The notes under the pieces: model-generated
Told to the model about the DNA's origin: nothing
Seen by the model: the letters and a program-made list of their open reading frames with translations, nothing else
The model's database searches: none
Shown here: in pieces, positions 39,468 through 50,284 of the stretch
How positions within the stretch are numbered: position 1 is the stretch's first letter
Layout of the letters: every line of letters starts with the position of its first letter
Translations under genes and position numbers: made by a program
From: Candidatus Omnitrophota bacterium
GTDB taxonomy: Bacteria > Omnitrophota > Gorgyraeia > Zapsychrales > Fredricksoniimonadaceae
Reading direction: 5' to 3'
Assembly (NCBI GenBank): GCA_015233165.1
Contig: JADFYF010000006.1
Span: forward strand, 1-52,526
Length of the DNA: 52,526 bases

Positions 39468-41704
39468 TCCGACCAATCCGCTGTTTCTGTAGCAGGTTCT
39501 TCCATCATCACAGTAGATTTCGAGGTGGCAGATCTTTTTTTGAGAGGATTATTGATTTGAAAGAGAATATCGTGAGCTAAGGACTTCCCTATCGTCTTGA
39601 TCGACGCCAGAGAGCTTTCACTCATGGATTTAAGATCGCCTAATTTGTGATAACCATGAGCAAATAATTGACGGGCGCGGATACGGCCAACGCCTTTAAG
39701 GCTGGCTAACTCCAGCAGTTCAGCGCGGATGCCATATCGGATTCTGTTGCGCAGGTCTTCTAGGTTGAAGCTGAGCTTCTTGTAGTGATAGAGTTCGGCA
39801 ATCGTACTTGCTCCATAGAGGAGCCATTCGGCGCTTTCGACATGTCGGTAAATATCTCCCGGTCCGACATTGAAATCATCGCAGAGTGCTTCTTCTTTTT
39901 CCTCGTCAATCCATCGACTTAACAGCCACATGGTTTTAAGAGTAGAGTAATAGGTGTAGGCATCCTGCAGCATCGGTAGATCGGCAGGGGTCAGGATCAG
40001 TTCGTCTTCAATTTTATTGGCGAGGCTTTCGAGTTCTTCGTAATCAGCCTTGCCGACAGAGAGCATTTCACTGTCCGGACAGCAGGCGATGAGGTGCATC
40101 AGTCCTAGATCAGAGAAGTTCTTTCCGGTGTGAATTTTGCTTAAGCCATCGCGCAGCGTTAGACTTGTAATGGGGTCAATATATAGACGGCTGGTGGTGT
40201 TACCAAAGGGTGTTGTAAAGAATCTGAATCCGCTTTTATCAATAAATCCATTTTGATGAAGAAAATCAAAGATTTGTCCGATGAGATCTAAAAGGTTCAA
40301 GCCTTGATGCTGATGAGCGAGGAAGGTTTGATTGATAAAGTCAAACATGCCATTGATATCATGCACATAGCCTGCCGCAATGGAGGAGAGGACATGAATG
40401 CGAAGAGCCGCTTCTGTTCCTAACTTTGAAGTGACTGGTTCCGGGGTAGCTAAGATAAACTTCTCAAATAGGGTGTTCTGTTCCGATAGAGACTTAGCCA
40501 TCAGAACAGCTTCACCATAATCATCATACTGTGGGCGTCCTGCACGGCCGGCGCATTGCTTGTATTCAGAAATGGAAATATAAACAGAACCTAGGCCACT
40601 GGCATAGCGTTTGCAATCACGGATGATCGCTCGACGTGCCGGAAGGTTTACCCCTGCCGCCAAGGTGGGAGTGGAGGCAATAGTTTTAATCAGATTTTTT
40701 TTGAAATGCTCTTCAACCAGTTGTCGCTGTTTAGGTTTAAGACCAGCATGGTGAAAGGCGCTACCGAGTTTGATGCAGTCGGCTAGTTTCTTACAGACCT
40801 TGGTGGCGCTGGGTTCATCGCCGATGTCTTTAGCTAGAATCGCTAATAGTGTTCGTTCTTCAGGGTTCAGTAAGCTGGATATCGAGGAGGATAGTTCTCG
40901 GGCAACAGCCTGTGCTGAGCGACGAGAGTTCACAAAAACAAGAACTTGTCCGCCATCACGAAGAGTATCCATCGTCAGTTTGTCTAAATCATCGGGATGT
41001 TCTTCCTTGATTGTACGCATGGAATCATTGTTAAACATAATACGTTCGTTGTAGTAAACGCCTTCTTTTAAAGGAATTGGTCGCCACTGGCTAAAGGTTA
41101 ACTCTGCGTTAAGCCATTCGGCGATTTCTTTAGCATTACTGATTGTAGCGCTTAAGGCGAGAATTTGAATATCAGGTTTCATTTGCTTGATACGAGTAAT
41201 GAGAATCTCCAGCGTCGGCCCGCGGTTTTCATCGTTGAGCATATGGACTTCATCTAAAATCAGAAGAGTCAGGCTGTTCACTAGCCAGCCGGCCTTGGAG
41301 CGTAGAAGTGAGTCAATCTTTTCAGGGGTAGACACAAGAACTTGGTAGCGGTTTAAATGTTGGCTTGGAGAATCTAGGTCTCCGGTGGCAATGCCGATGG
41401 AGATTCCTAGTTTTTCATATTTTTTTTTGAAATCATGATACTTTTCACTGGCTAAAGCTTTCAGGGGGCAGATATAGAGCGCGCGTCCGCCTTCTTGCAT
41501 AATCGTTTTAAGAAGAGCCAACTCTGCAATCAGCGTCTTTCCTGAAGCCGTGGGGACAGCCATGACAAGATTCTTTTTATCTAAAATGCCCTTTTTAATA
41601 GCATCTACTTGGGGAGGATGAAGGGTTTCAATACCACTGGATAATAGAATTTCGCTGACTTGCACAGGGAAGGAGTAATGCTCAAGGACTTCTTTAATTT
41701 TCAT
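39464..41704 (-). CDS. Hel308/Ski2-like superfamily 2 helicase
   Basis: [64 protein letters not shown]-terminal Hh[24 protein letters not shown]. Confidence 0.9.
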   Translation of the reverse strand: MKIKEVLEHYSFPVQVSEILLSSGIETLHPPQVDAIKKGILDKKNLVMAVPTASGKTLIAELALLKTIMQEGGRALYICPLKALASEKYHDFKKKYEKLGISIGIATGDLDSPSQHLNRYQVLVSTPEKIDSLLRSKAGWLVNSLTLLILDEVHMLNDENRGPTLEILITRIKQMKPDIQILALSATISNAKEIAEWLNAELTFSQWRPIPLKEGVYYNERIMFNNDSMRTIKEEHPDDLDKLTMDTLRDGGQVLVFVNSRRSAQAVARELSSSISSLLNPEERTLLAILAKDIGDEPSATKVCKKLADCIKLGSAFHHAGLKPKQRQLVEEHFKKNLIKTIASTPTLAAGVNLPARRAIIRDCKRYASGLGSVYISISEYKQCAGRAGRPQYDDYGEAVLMAKSLSEQNTLFEKFILATPEPVTSKLGTEAALRIHVLSSIAAGYVHDINGMFDFINQTFLAHQHQGLNLLDLIGQIFDFLHQNGFIDKSGFRFFTTPFGNTTSRLYIDPITSLTLRDGLSKIHTGKNFSDLGLMHLIACCPDSEMLSVGKADYEELESLANKIEDELILTPADLPMLQDAYTYYSTLKTMWLLSRWIDEEKEEALCDDFNVGPGDIYRHVESAEWLLYGASTIAELYHYKKLSFNLEDLRNRIRYGIRAELLELASLKGVGRIRARQLFAHGYHKLGDLKSMSESSLASIKTIGKSLAHDILFQINNPLKKRSATSKSTVMMEEPATETADWSD

Positions 41705-41710
41705 GGTTGC

Positions 41711-41739
41711 TTTTTAACATAGAAAGAGTGGATTGTCAA
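41711..41739 (-). promoter_or_regulatory. promoter of the helicase gene (likely leaderless)
   Basis: On the minus strand TTGACA-N17-TAAAAA with TGT extended -10; 6 nt before the ATG. Confidence 0.5.
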
Positions 41740-41897
41740 TTTTACCGTCGGATTTATTGGAGAAATTTTATTGAATCATATTTATATTCTTTCGAATTAG
41801 AAATAATATAATTTGCTTTTTATAGAAGAAAGTTTGATAATTTATCTCATTCAATTTTATAAAACCGTAGTTATTCATTTAAAGACAGTTACTAGAG

Positions 41898-42824
41898 ATG
41901 CCAGAATCTTTCAAGATTTCCATAGTTCTTCCAGCCTTTAACGAAGAAACCAATATTAGGGTTATGGTCGATCAGCTGACAAATCAATTAGCTGGTTTTG
42001 ACTATGAAATTATTTTTGTTGATGATGGCAGTCAAGACGGTACTCTTCAGATATTAAAGCAACTTTGTACAGAGAATTCAAAGGTGCATTTTTTATCATT
42101 TTCTCGTAATTTTGGCCATCAAAACGCATTAAAAGCAGGGTTAGATCATGCTTGTGGGGATTGCGTCATCTTTATGGATTGTGATTTACAGCATCCTCCA
42201 GAACTTCTTTTGAAAATGGTTCATTTGTGGCAATCCGGGAATGAAGTTGTCTATACAATTAGACAAGATGGAAGAAATACGCCACTTTTAAAGCGTACAA
42301 CAGCTGCGTTATTTTATCGATTTTTAAATCTTTTATCAGATGTTCCCATTACTCATGGTCGAGCAGATTTTTTCTTGATTGATAGAATCGTGGCAGATGT
42401 ATTAAAGAATTATGATGAATCTCCCCTGTTTTATCGAGGGATGCTGTCATGGGTAGGGTTTAAGCAAGTCGCTGTTAAGTACGAGGCTCATCAAAGATTT
42501 TCAGGTAAGACTAAATATTCATTTAAAAAGATGTTTGAGTTTGCTGTTGATGGGATCACCTCGTTTAGTATTAAACCTTTACGTGTTTCTATTTTTTGTG
42601 GAAGTTTCTTATCCGCGGGTGCTTTTATTTATTTAATGTTTATTATTTATCAGAAAGTCTTTACCAATCACACTATTTCTGGATGGTCCTCAATCTTAGC
42701 CAGCGTCTTATTGTTGGGTGGCATACAATTGATTGTCTTGGGGATTATGGGGGAGTACCTAGGTAAGTTGTTTATGAATGCAAAAAGACGTCCTAATTAT
42801 ATTATTCGTGATAAAAGTCTTTGA
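41898..42824 (+). CDS. glycosyltransferase family 2 (polyprenyl-phosphate/DPM1-ArnC-like)
   Basis: ISIVLPAFNEETNIRVMV; FVDDGSQDGT; FMDCDLQHPPEL; two C-terminal TMs. Confidence 0.9.
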   Translation: MPESFKISIVLPAFNEETNIRVMVDQLTNQLAGFDYEIIFVDDGSQDGTLQILKQLCTENSKVHFLSFSRNFGHQNALKAGLDHACGDCVIFMDCDLQHPPELLLKMVHLWQSGNEVVYTIRQDGRNTPLLKRTTAALFYRFLNLLSDVPITHGRADFFLIDRIVADVLKNYDESPLFYRGMLSWVGFKQVAVKYEAHQRFSGKTKYSFKKMFEFAVDGITSFSIKPLRVSIFCGSFLSAGAFIYLMFIIYQKVFTNHTISGWSSILASVLLLGGIQLIVLGIMGEYLGKLFMNAKRRPNYIIRDKSL

Positions 42825-42841
42825 TAGGTGAAGTCATCCAT

Positions 42842-43663
42842 ATGATATGTGTATGTTGTGGTTCTAAGGATTTTAAAGTTCACCTTTCTGATCTTCTGAG
42901 CTGTTCTTCATGTGGTCATATCACGGCTAATTTGGATTTAAGTTTATTGAATTCGAAAGACATTTATTCGATTAATTATTTTCAAGAAGGGGAATACCTG
43001 GATTATTTTCGAGATAGATCTTGTTTTGAGAAAAACTTTCAGAAAAGACTCAATTCTCTTCTTAAATATCAAGCTACAGGAAACTTATTGGAAATTGGTT
43101 CTGCCAGCGGTTTCTTTTTAAATATGGCTAGCAGACATTTTAATACGGTGGGATATGAGATTTGTGAAGATATGGCCGCTTATGCAAGGATGAATTTTCG
43201 TTTAGATGTCAAATCGATAGATTTTCTCAATAGTGATATTCTTGAGAACACGTATGATGCCGTGGTGATGTGGGACGTTATTGAACATTTGGCACGTCCA
43301 GATGATTTTCTAAAGAAAACTTATTCTGTATTAAAACAAAAGGGTGTCCTTGCTTTAACGACAGGGGATATCAGCAGTTTTATGGCCAAGGTACAGGGAC
43401 GCCAATGGAGACTCATTCACCCCCCGACACATGTTCACTATTTCACAAGATCTTCCATGATTACTTTCTTAAAGCAGCATGGTTTCGAAGTGTTAAGTAT
43501 CCAATATCCTGGGTATTTCAGAAGTGTCAGGCAAATGCTGCAAGGTTCTGTGATTAATCAAAATCAAAAAATATGGAACTTTGTAGATAAAAGTCGTTGG
43601 GCAGGCACTCCCATTTACCTCAATCTTTTTGACATCATGCAAGTGATAGCCCGAAGAGTTTAA
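42842..43663 (+). CDS. class I SAM-dependent methyltransferase with N-terminal Zn motif
   Basis: MICVCCGSKDF...CSSCGH; LLEIGSASGFFLNMA. Confidence 0.82.
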   Translation: MICVCCGSKDFKVHLSDLLSCSSCGHITANLDLSLLNSKDIYSINYFQEGEYLDYFRDRSCFEKNFQKRLNSLLKYQATGNLLEIGSASGFFLNMASRHFNTVGYEICEDMAAYARMNFRLDVKSIDFLNSDILENTYDAVVMWDVIEHLARPDDFLKKTYSVLKQKGVLALTTGDISSFMAKVQGRQWRLIHPPTHVHYFTRSSMITFLKQHGFEVLSIQYPGYFRSVRQMLQGSVINQNQKIWNFVDKSRWAGTPIYLNLFDIMQVIARRV

Positions 43664-43671
43664 TAAATTTA

Positions 43672-45906
43672 ATGATTCATTATCTAGATATTGTTTGTAG
43701 TCTTTTTTTGCAGGCCTGGTATGTTCCTTCCTTAGTCTTCTTAACAGCTATTATTTATTACTTTTCTAGAGGCAAGAGTACCGTTTCTTTAGAAACACGT
43801 GATCATTATTGGTGGTTAATAGCCGTCGGGTTTATTGTTTTCTTGTTATTATCACCAGCTTATTGGTTATTTGGGGAAAATGCTGCGCATAGTTTTTCGG
43901 ATGATGTAACGCATACCTTACAGACGTATCTATCTTCTTCTCATCGAGGAGATTCTTTTAATTGGACGAATAGTTTGACGGGAGGTATGGACCGTTGGCT
44001 TTTACCGAATTGTTACCCGTGGTCTTTAGGACGGATTTATGCGCTTTTTCTTTCGCATCCTTATCAACTGTATCTGTTAGTCATTGCGATTAACGTTGTA
44101 TTAGTTTTTGTTTTTTCTTGGAAGATTCAAAGAGAGATTCTTGGGATGCAGCGATGGGCGTGCTATCTGGGATCCTTGGTCACAGTTATCATTGAGGGAT
44201 ATTGGACAGGTTTATATCCGGACGCGCACGTTTCTAATGGACATGGCTTTGCAGTTATCATTGTCGGAGTTTATTGGTTAACACGTTTTTGTCGGCATCG
44301 TTATTTTTGGCTTGTGGCAGTCATGGTCGGGATCGCTATGGCGGTTGGCTCCTGGACACCTTTTCATAATTTGCTGCCACTTTTGATGACTATGGGTATA
44401 TGGGGTTTGGTGTTTTGGGGGCAAGGATCCTGGATTAAAGTGTTTAAGGCGAATATCTTAATCTTGATTACTGTCATTGTTGTTCTTTTTCCTTATTTTT
44501 TAGCTATTAAATTATTATTTGCGGCTTCAGGGCGCTCTGAGGTTTTCAGACCTACTGTTAATCTATCCGGGTTATATTTAATGCCGCAGATGCGGGTATT
44601 ATTGGGTATGGCAGTAGTTGGAGGACTCTTAAGGATCTATCGTCAGAAAATTGTGCAACAGGTTTTAGTGATGTTTTTGGGATTTTCTGTATTACCTTTA
44701 ATAGCTCATTGGATGGAGGCAAGCAGGGTTATGCCGTCATTTCGTTGGCAATTATTTTATGCGGGAAACGATGCTTGGACCTGGATGGCCGCTGTGTTCT
44801 TTTTAGAAAGGATTCAGCGAGAAATTCATGAGCGATGGGCTGTCGCGGGAATTGCCTGCAAATGGATGATGATTACTGCTTGTTCGACGATGATCATCTT
44901 TGCCTGGATGGACTCACTATGGATGGATTTAGTTTCTTCATACCCTGCGGGTAATTGGAAGACCCTGACGGATACGTCTGTCAGCTCACGAATGAAGGTT
45001 ATGGAACCAAGATTGGGAAGGGTTGTTGGTATTGATGATACGAATGATATGCATTTTTGGGGACAATTTCAAGGTTTTGAATCTGCCTTGGGGTATACTC
45101 CATTTATTGATCGACGTAAGACATATTTTTGGTGGTATACGGCTATGGGACAAAGCTTACACGGGGCATATACAGCTGCTTTTTTATCAATTCCTATACC
45201 AGTCCTCAAACATGATAAACATTTAGATTTTCCAATACCATTAAATGCCCTGGTTAGTCTTGATGCACTTAAGTTAGGTAATGTCCGATGGATTGTTTCA
45301 CACCATCCTTTATATCCGATGGAGGGGTTGCAGTTGGTGGATGGGGATGTTGGTCGGGACCCCGCATGTACAGATGAGCCTTTGCCGTTATCACGAGTTG
45401 ATTTTAATAATTGGAATCGTTATTGGAGGGACGTCGGCTGTATTATTAAAGATTATTCCTATCCACGATCTTTATATTTTTATCATTTAGAAGGAGCCTT
45501 GCCTCGTGTTTATTTGGCTACTCAAGTATTGCCATGGCCACAAGGACAGATTCAGGTTTTAAGCCAGCAACAATTATCTTTTGCTGTTCAAGAAGCAGCG
45601 TTTGTTGATTTAAAGGAATGGAAGCCGTATCAGGGGGTTAATGACTCTTTAGTAGATATTAAGGATTATCACAATGATTTCATACGGCTACATATCAAGG
45701 CCCAGCAGGAGGTCTTGGTTGTTCTTTCTACTACTTTAAATTCTTATTGGCAGATTTATATTCAGGGGAAACAGGTTCCTTTTTTTGATGTGAATGGTTT
45801 TCAAACGGGTATTTGGGTAACTCCGGGCAATAAAGAGGCGGAACTCATCTATTGTCCTCCTTTTCGTCCTGGTAAGCATCCTTTGTGTTCTCGAGGATCA
45901 AAATAG
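43672..45906 (+). CDS. large multi-pass membrane protein, unknown function
   Basis: 744 aa with many TM segments and a C-terminal soluble region. Confidence 0.7.
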   Translation: MIHYLDIVCSLFLQAWYVPSLVFLTAIIYYFSRGKSTVSLETRDHYWWLIAVGFIVFLLLSPAYWLFGENAAHSFSDDVTHTLQTYLSSSHRGDSFNWTNSLTGGMDRWLLPNCYPWSLGRIYALFLSHPYQLYLLVIAINVVLVFVFSWKIQREILGMQRWACYLGSLVTVIIEGYWTGLYPDAHVSNGHGFAVIIVGVYWLTRFCRHRYFWLVAVMVGIAMAVGSWTPFHNLLPLLMTMGIWGLVFWGQGSWIKVFKANILILITVIVVLFPYFLAIKLLFAASGRSEVFRPTVNLSGLYLMPQMRVLLGMAVVGGLLRIYRQKIVQQVLVMFLGFSVLPLIAHWMEASRVMPSFRWQLFYAGNDAWTWMAAVFFLERIQREIHERWAVAGIACKWMMITACSTMIIFAWMDSLWMDLVSSYPAGNWKTLTDTSVSSRMKVMEPRLGRVVGIDDTNDMHFWGQFQGFESALGYTPFIDRRKTYFWWYTAMGQSLHGAYTAAFLSIPIPVLKHDKHLDFPIPLNALVSLDALKLGNVRWIVSHHPLYPMEGLQLVDGDVGRDPACTDEPLPLSRVDFNNWNRYWRDVGCIIKDYSYPRSLYFYHLEGALPRVYLATQVLPWPQGQIQVLSQQQLSFAVQEAAFVDLKEWKPYQGVNDSLVDIKDYHNDFIRLHIKAQQEVLVVLSTTLNSYWQIYIQGKQVPFFDVNGFQTGIWVTPGNKEAELIYCPPFRPGKHPLCSRGSK

Positions 45907-45919
45907 GAAATATTCATTT

Positions 45920-47494
45920 ATGAAAAAACAAATTTTATATTGGATTTTATGGGGCATTCTTCTATTGGAATATGCCTATATATTCTTAGTTTTGCTTAAT
46001 TATGATATGGCTTGGATGAATCCGGAGAAGGTGTTTACACATGCCTGGATTCTAGAAAACGGTTCTAACTTGAGATGGGAAGATATTATTAAATCTTTAA
46101 ATATTGATATTATTGAAGTTAATGCGGAGAGGCTTTCTAGACCTATATCGAATCTTGTTGAAGTTCTCGATACAAAATTTCGCGCTAATTGTTGGAATTT
46201 CTTCGTGCCACATCCGTCGTTTTCTTCTTTATGGCCTGTGTTATTTTTAGCCCTTCCAGTTTTTTTATACAGATTCTTTATTAATATGGGATGTCAACGC
46301 GTGATTGCATTATCAGGGGTTTGTTTATATTTAAGTTCAATAGGGTTCTTGGGACCGATTGTGATGATGTTTCATCCTTCTAAAAGTTTGGTTAATTTTT
46401 TTGGTGTTTTTAGTTTATGGGGGATTTCGGTGTTGTATAAGAAGACGGTGCCCTTAGGGGAGAACGTCTCAATTAAGAATATCTCAAATTTCTGGATATT
46501 TTTTATAGGATTCTTAGTCAGTATGTATATGGGGTTCTTTTCCGATGAAACAGGTTTGTTTATTTATGTGGTTAATCTAGTTCTTTTGTTTCCAGTTCTA
46601 AATAGAGTTAAGGAAAGAAAGATTTTATGGGCAATTGTCTTATTGATACCAGTTCTTTATTTAATAACATTGCAAGTGTTTTTGCCTTATTTACACTTTG
46701 TAGTCAGAGGACGTGTTATCAATTTTACTCATTATGAAGCCTGTCCTCATTTATCTAGTTTGTTTTTTCCTAATTGGGGTTATCTTTGGACTAATTGTTG
46801 TTGGTTGTTTTCTGACTATCCTCACCTGATGTCAAATTTTAGAAATTCATTGACGTGTTGGCTATTTTTCTTGTTGCAGGTTATTTATAGTGGTCTATTT
46901 GTGTTCATTGTTGTGATATTTGTTAGAAGAAATTTGTTTGTTGCGTTGAACTTTTGGGCTAAGAAGGCTCTTGTATTCTTAGGACTTTTAGTTGCTTATG
47001 TTTTTTTTCAGACTTTTCAACTTTCGGCCAATGCCCATGTGTGGGGCGTATGGTGGTACGGAAGTCTTTTCTCATTGATTTATTTTATCACCTTTACTTT
47101 TATTCTTCAGGAAGTCTGGGGTAATGAGAAGAACCATTTGTTTCAGAAATGCTTTGTATTTATTGTGGCAATTCTTGTTATGGAAAGTTTAATATTTACT
47201 ACGTATAGAATTAATATTTTTAAACATCAAAATTTAGATCGTAATAATTATCAATTTATGGATATATTTAATGGAAAAATAAACCCTTATAGGGAATACG
47301 ATTTTTTGAGCAGTGCCCAAAGGAGTAGGTGTAAGTACCTGTATGCTCGAAACCTATGGGAAAAGGCTAAACAAAAGGACATTAGTTCTATTAATTCTTC
47401 TCAAATGGAATACTGTCGTACCATTTTAAACAAAGAAGGTTACTTTCCAGTTGAAATATTGTATGAATCTTTTGAATTGCGGAGGAAGAAATAA
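45920..47494 (+). CDS. multi-pass membrane protein, unknown function
   Basis: 524 aa, hydrophobic TM segments throughout. Confidence 0.7.
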   Translation: MKKQILYWILWGILLLEYAYIFLVLLNYDMAWMNPEKVFTHAWILENGSNLRWEDIIKSLNIDIIEVNAERLSRPISNLVEVLDTKFRANCWNFFVPHPSFSSLWPVLFLALPVFLYRFFINMGCQRVIALSGVCLYLSSIGFLGPIVMMFHPSKSLVNFFGVFSLWGISVLYKKTVPLGENVSIKNISNFWIFFIGFLVSMYMGFFSDETGLFIYVVNLVLLFPVLNRVKERKILWAIVLLIPVLYLITLQVFLPYLHFVVRGRVINFTHYEACPHLSSLFFPNWGYLWTNCCWLFSDYPHLMSNFRNSLTCWLFFLLQVIYSGLFVFIVVIFVRRNLFVALNFWAKKALVFLGLLVAYVFFQTFQLSANAHVWGVWWYGSLFSLIYFITFTFILQEVWGNEKNHLFQKCFVFIVAILVMESLIFTTYRINIFKHQNLDRNNYQFMDIFNGKINPYREYDFLSSAQRSRCKYLYARNLWEKAKQKDISSINSSQMEYCRTILNKEGYFPVEILYESFELRRKK

Positions 47495-49069
47495 ATGATG
47501 AATTTTTTAACTACTTTTTCTAAAGTCCTTCGTGTTTTGCTTGCCATTCTTCTTCTATATTTTGCTTTTTATCTGTTAGTCTATCATTATAAATTAATTG
47601 TTTTTCCTTATTCGAATACGTTTAGAGAGGCGGCTTTAGAATCAACAACATCATTGTTGACTCATGGTTTAAATCCGTATGCATTTGAGTCTCAACCACA
47701 ATATGCCAATCTCTATGGTATCGTTTATCCTCTCATTGTTTGGCCTTTGGCTAGTCATTGGGGAGTCACACTTCTCGTACATAGGGTTGTTACAGCTTTC
47801 TTTATTTTTGCCTGTTGTTTCTTTATGTTTTGGGTTCTTTTAAAGAAGAAGGTTCCTTTCCTGTTAAACGTCTTAGCTATACTCATGTTATATGCCTCCT
47901 TAATTTACCCAGCCACGAGTACGCCCTGTGTAGATCCCGCCGCTACAGGTTTATTTTTTATGTTGTTAACAATTTTTATTCCTTATTTTGGGAAGTATTC
48001 TTATCGATCATTAGTTTTTAGTTTGGTTCTTGGGATATTGGCTTTTTATACGAAACCTTATTTTGTCTTAGGGGTGCCTATTATGGTTTCGTATGTGTTT
48101 CTTTTTATTTCTAAAAAGAGGGCTATATTTTATGGTGGATTAGGCTGTTTAATGTTTGTTGTCAGTATTTTTGTGATGAATAAGATTTTTCCAAGCTATT
48201 TTGATAATTGTTTTTTTGTGCATAGCAATTCTGCTTCTGAGTGGGAAAGTATGGAACGACTTGTCAGTCAGCTGAAGTCCTATTCCTATTTGCATATGGG
48301 GGTTTTGATTTTTATAATTGGATTTTTGATAAACCGCTTATATCGGTTTATAAGATTAGGACAGTGGCAGACTCTTCAAGACAATATTTTAGGCTTTCCA
48401 AAACGTATTCAATGGTTTGTTGCAGAATCCCCCTTGATAAAAGGTTTTTTATCCTTAGAAATATGGGCGGGTATATGCACTTTCTTGGTTCTTGTTCTTT
48501 CGTTAGGAAAACACGGGGGGGCAACATTGTGGTATTTTTTCCAATTACTCTCTCCATTTTTATTAATGGCCGTTGCTCAATTAGCTGCTTCGATGAGTTT
48601 ATGGATATGGATAGCGGCTCCCTTATTCATTCTTAGCCTCCATTTATTAACAGTTGACGATAGTTTTGATAAGCAAATGGATGGGTGGGCAGAGGTTCAG
48701 GCTATTGTAAATACTAACCGTCATATTTTTTGTTCTTCTCTCATTGCACCTTTATTATTGGAAAGAAATAAAGAAATTTTTGATAGCGGCCAATCTGAAT
48801 ACTTCTTGTATGGAGCTGAACGTAGAGGATTTTGGGGCTTATTATTTCAGGAGGACAAAAGGGTTTATGGGGCAATGTCTAATTACCTGAATAGAATTGA
48901 TCAAATGATTCAGCATAAAGAGTTTGAATTGCTTATTGTTTGTGGCTATCCGTCTTTTCTTAAGAAAGATGTGGAAAGGTTTTATAGAAAAGCCGGGGCA
49001 TTTCCTTTGTATGTGCCTCAGGAACGAAGGTCGTATTTTCTAGAAATTTGGGTACCTGCGGATAAATAA
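47495..49069 (+). CDS. multi-pass membrane protein, GT-C-like, unknown function
   Basis: 524 aa; FREAALESTTSLLTHGLNPYAFESQPQYANLYGIVYPLIVWPLA resembles GT-C periplasmic-loop organisation. Confidence 0.65.
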   Translation: MMNFLTTFSKVLRVLLAILLLYFAFYLLVYHYKLIVFPYSNTFREAALESTTSLLTHGLNPYAFESQPQYANLYGIVYPLIVWPLASHWGVTLLVHRVVTAFFIFACCFFMFWVLLKKKVPFLLNVLAILMLYASLIYPATSTPCVDPAATGLFFMLLTIFIPYFGKYSYRSLVFSLVLGILAFYTKPYFVLGVPIMVSYVFLFISKKRAIFYGGLGCLMFVVSIFVMNKIFPSYFDNCFFVHSNSASEWESMERLVSQLKSYSYLHMGVLIFIIGFLINRLYRFIRLGQWQTLQDNILGFPKRIQWFVAESPLIKGFLSLEIWAGICTFLVLVLSLGKHGGATLWYFFQLLSPFLLMAVAQLAASMSLWIWIAAPLFILSLHLLTVDDSFDKQMDGWAEVQAIVNTNRHIFCSSLIAPLLLERNKEIFDSGQSEYFLYGAERRGFWGLLFQEDKRVYGAMSNYLNRIDQMIQHKEFELLIVCGYPSFLKKDVERFYRKAGAFPLYVPQERRSYFLEIWVPADK

Positions 49070-49073
49070 GTCC

Positions 49074-49523
49074 ATGCGTATTGTCATTCAAAGAGTCAAA
49101 GAAGCTGGCGTTACTGTTGATGCCAAAATTGTAGGACAGATCGGGCAGGGTATTCTTGTTTTTCTAGGAATTGCTCAAACAGATACATTAATGCAGGCAG
49201 ATTGGTTAATAAAAAAGTTAATTGAATTGAGGATTTTTGAGGATAAAGAAGGTAGGATGAATCTATCTGCTTTGGAGGTGGGGGCGCAATTCTTGGTCGT
49301 ATCTCAGTTTACGTTGTATGGCCATTGTGATAAGGGACGAAGGCCTTCTTTTGATGAGGCGGCTGATCCTAAGAAAGCGGAAGAGTTTTATAATTATTTT
49401 ATAGAGGGTTTAAGGAAAAATAATGTTGTTGTGGCTACGGGACGTTTTCGGGCAATGATGGATGTGGCCTTGGTTAACGATGGTCCGGTGACATTCATTT
49501 TAGAAGCTAATGCCAATCATTGA
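49074..49523 (+). CDS. dtd: D-aminoacyl-tRNA deacylase
   Basis: MRIVIQRVKEAGVTVD; VVSQFTLYG; RRPSFDEAA; NDGPVT. Confidence 0.95.
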   Translation: MRIVIQRVKEAGVTVDAKIVGQIGQGILVFLGIAQTDTLMQADWLIKKLIELRIFEDKEGRMNLSALEVGAQFLVVSQFTLYGHCDKGRRPSFDEAADPKKAEEFYNYFIEGLRKNNVVVATGRFRAMMDVALVNDGPVTFILEANANH

Positions 49524-50277
49524 TACCCATGCGCATATTGATCAGATTGAAAACTGGCCCGAGGCGCTTGAACGTGCCAAGCAGGCAGGGGTCAGCGATA
49601 TCGTGGCTGTTAGTCTTGATCTGGATTCAATGCGTAAGATTTTGGAGTTGTCTCAAGATGTTAGGGGGGTACGTATTCATCCGGCCTTTGGCGTCCATCC
49701 CGAGATGATCAAAAATGGGTTACCATCTAAAGAAGTATTTGATTTTATTCGTTCTCACATTAAAGAGGCTGTTGCTATTGGAGAAACAGGTTTAGATTTC
49801 TGGTATAAGTCTGTTAAGGATAATCAGGAAGAAAAAGATAAGCAGAGAAGTTCTTTTACAAAACATTTGGAATTGGCTAAGGAGTTTGATCTTCCCATTA
49901 TTATTCACAGTCGGGGAGCTTGGGGGGACTGCTTGGATATGACTAAGCAAATGGGAGTTACAAAGGCTTTATTCCATTGGTATAGCGGGCCTTTAGATGT
50001 TTTACAGGGGATTTTAGAAGCGGGCTATTATGTTTCGACAAGTCCTAGTGTCGCCTATAGTCCCCAATCTCAGCAGGCGATGTTAGCTGCCGATGTGTAT
50101 CATATTGTGCTTGAAACAGATTCTCCGGTGACCTATCGGGATGAGCATGGAAGCTTTAAGAGTGAACCTAAGGATGTTGTTCGGACGCTTAAAGCCTTAA
50201 GTTGTTTAAAGAATATCGACGAAGAACAGCTTTTGAACATAGTTAACAAGAATGCAAAAGATTTATTTAGGATTTAG
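49510..50277 (+). CDS. TatD family hydrolase
   Basis: MPIIDTHAHID; AIGETGLDFWY; IIHSRGAW; LETDSP. Confidence 0.92.
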   Translation: MPIIDTHAHIDQIENWPEALERAKQAGVSDIVAVSLDLDSMRKILELSQDVRGVRIHPAFGVHPEMIKNGLPSKEVFDFIRSHIKEAVAIGETGLDFWYKSVKDNQEEKDKQRSSFTKHLELAKEFDLPIIIHSRGAWGDCLDMTKQMGVTKALFHWYSGPLDVLQGILEAGYYVSTSPSVAYSPQSQQAMLAADVYHIVLETDSPVTYRDEHGSFKSEPKDVVRTLKALSCLKNIDEEQLLNIVNKNAKDLFRI

Positions 50278-50284
50278 GGTGTTT

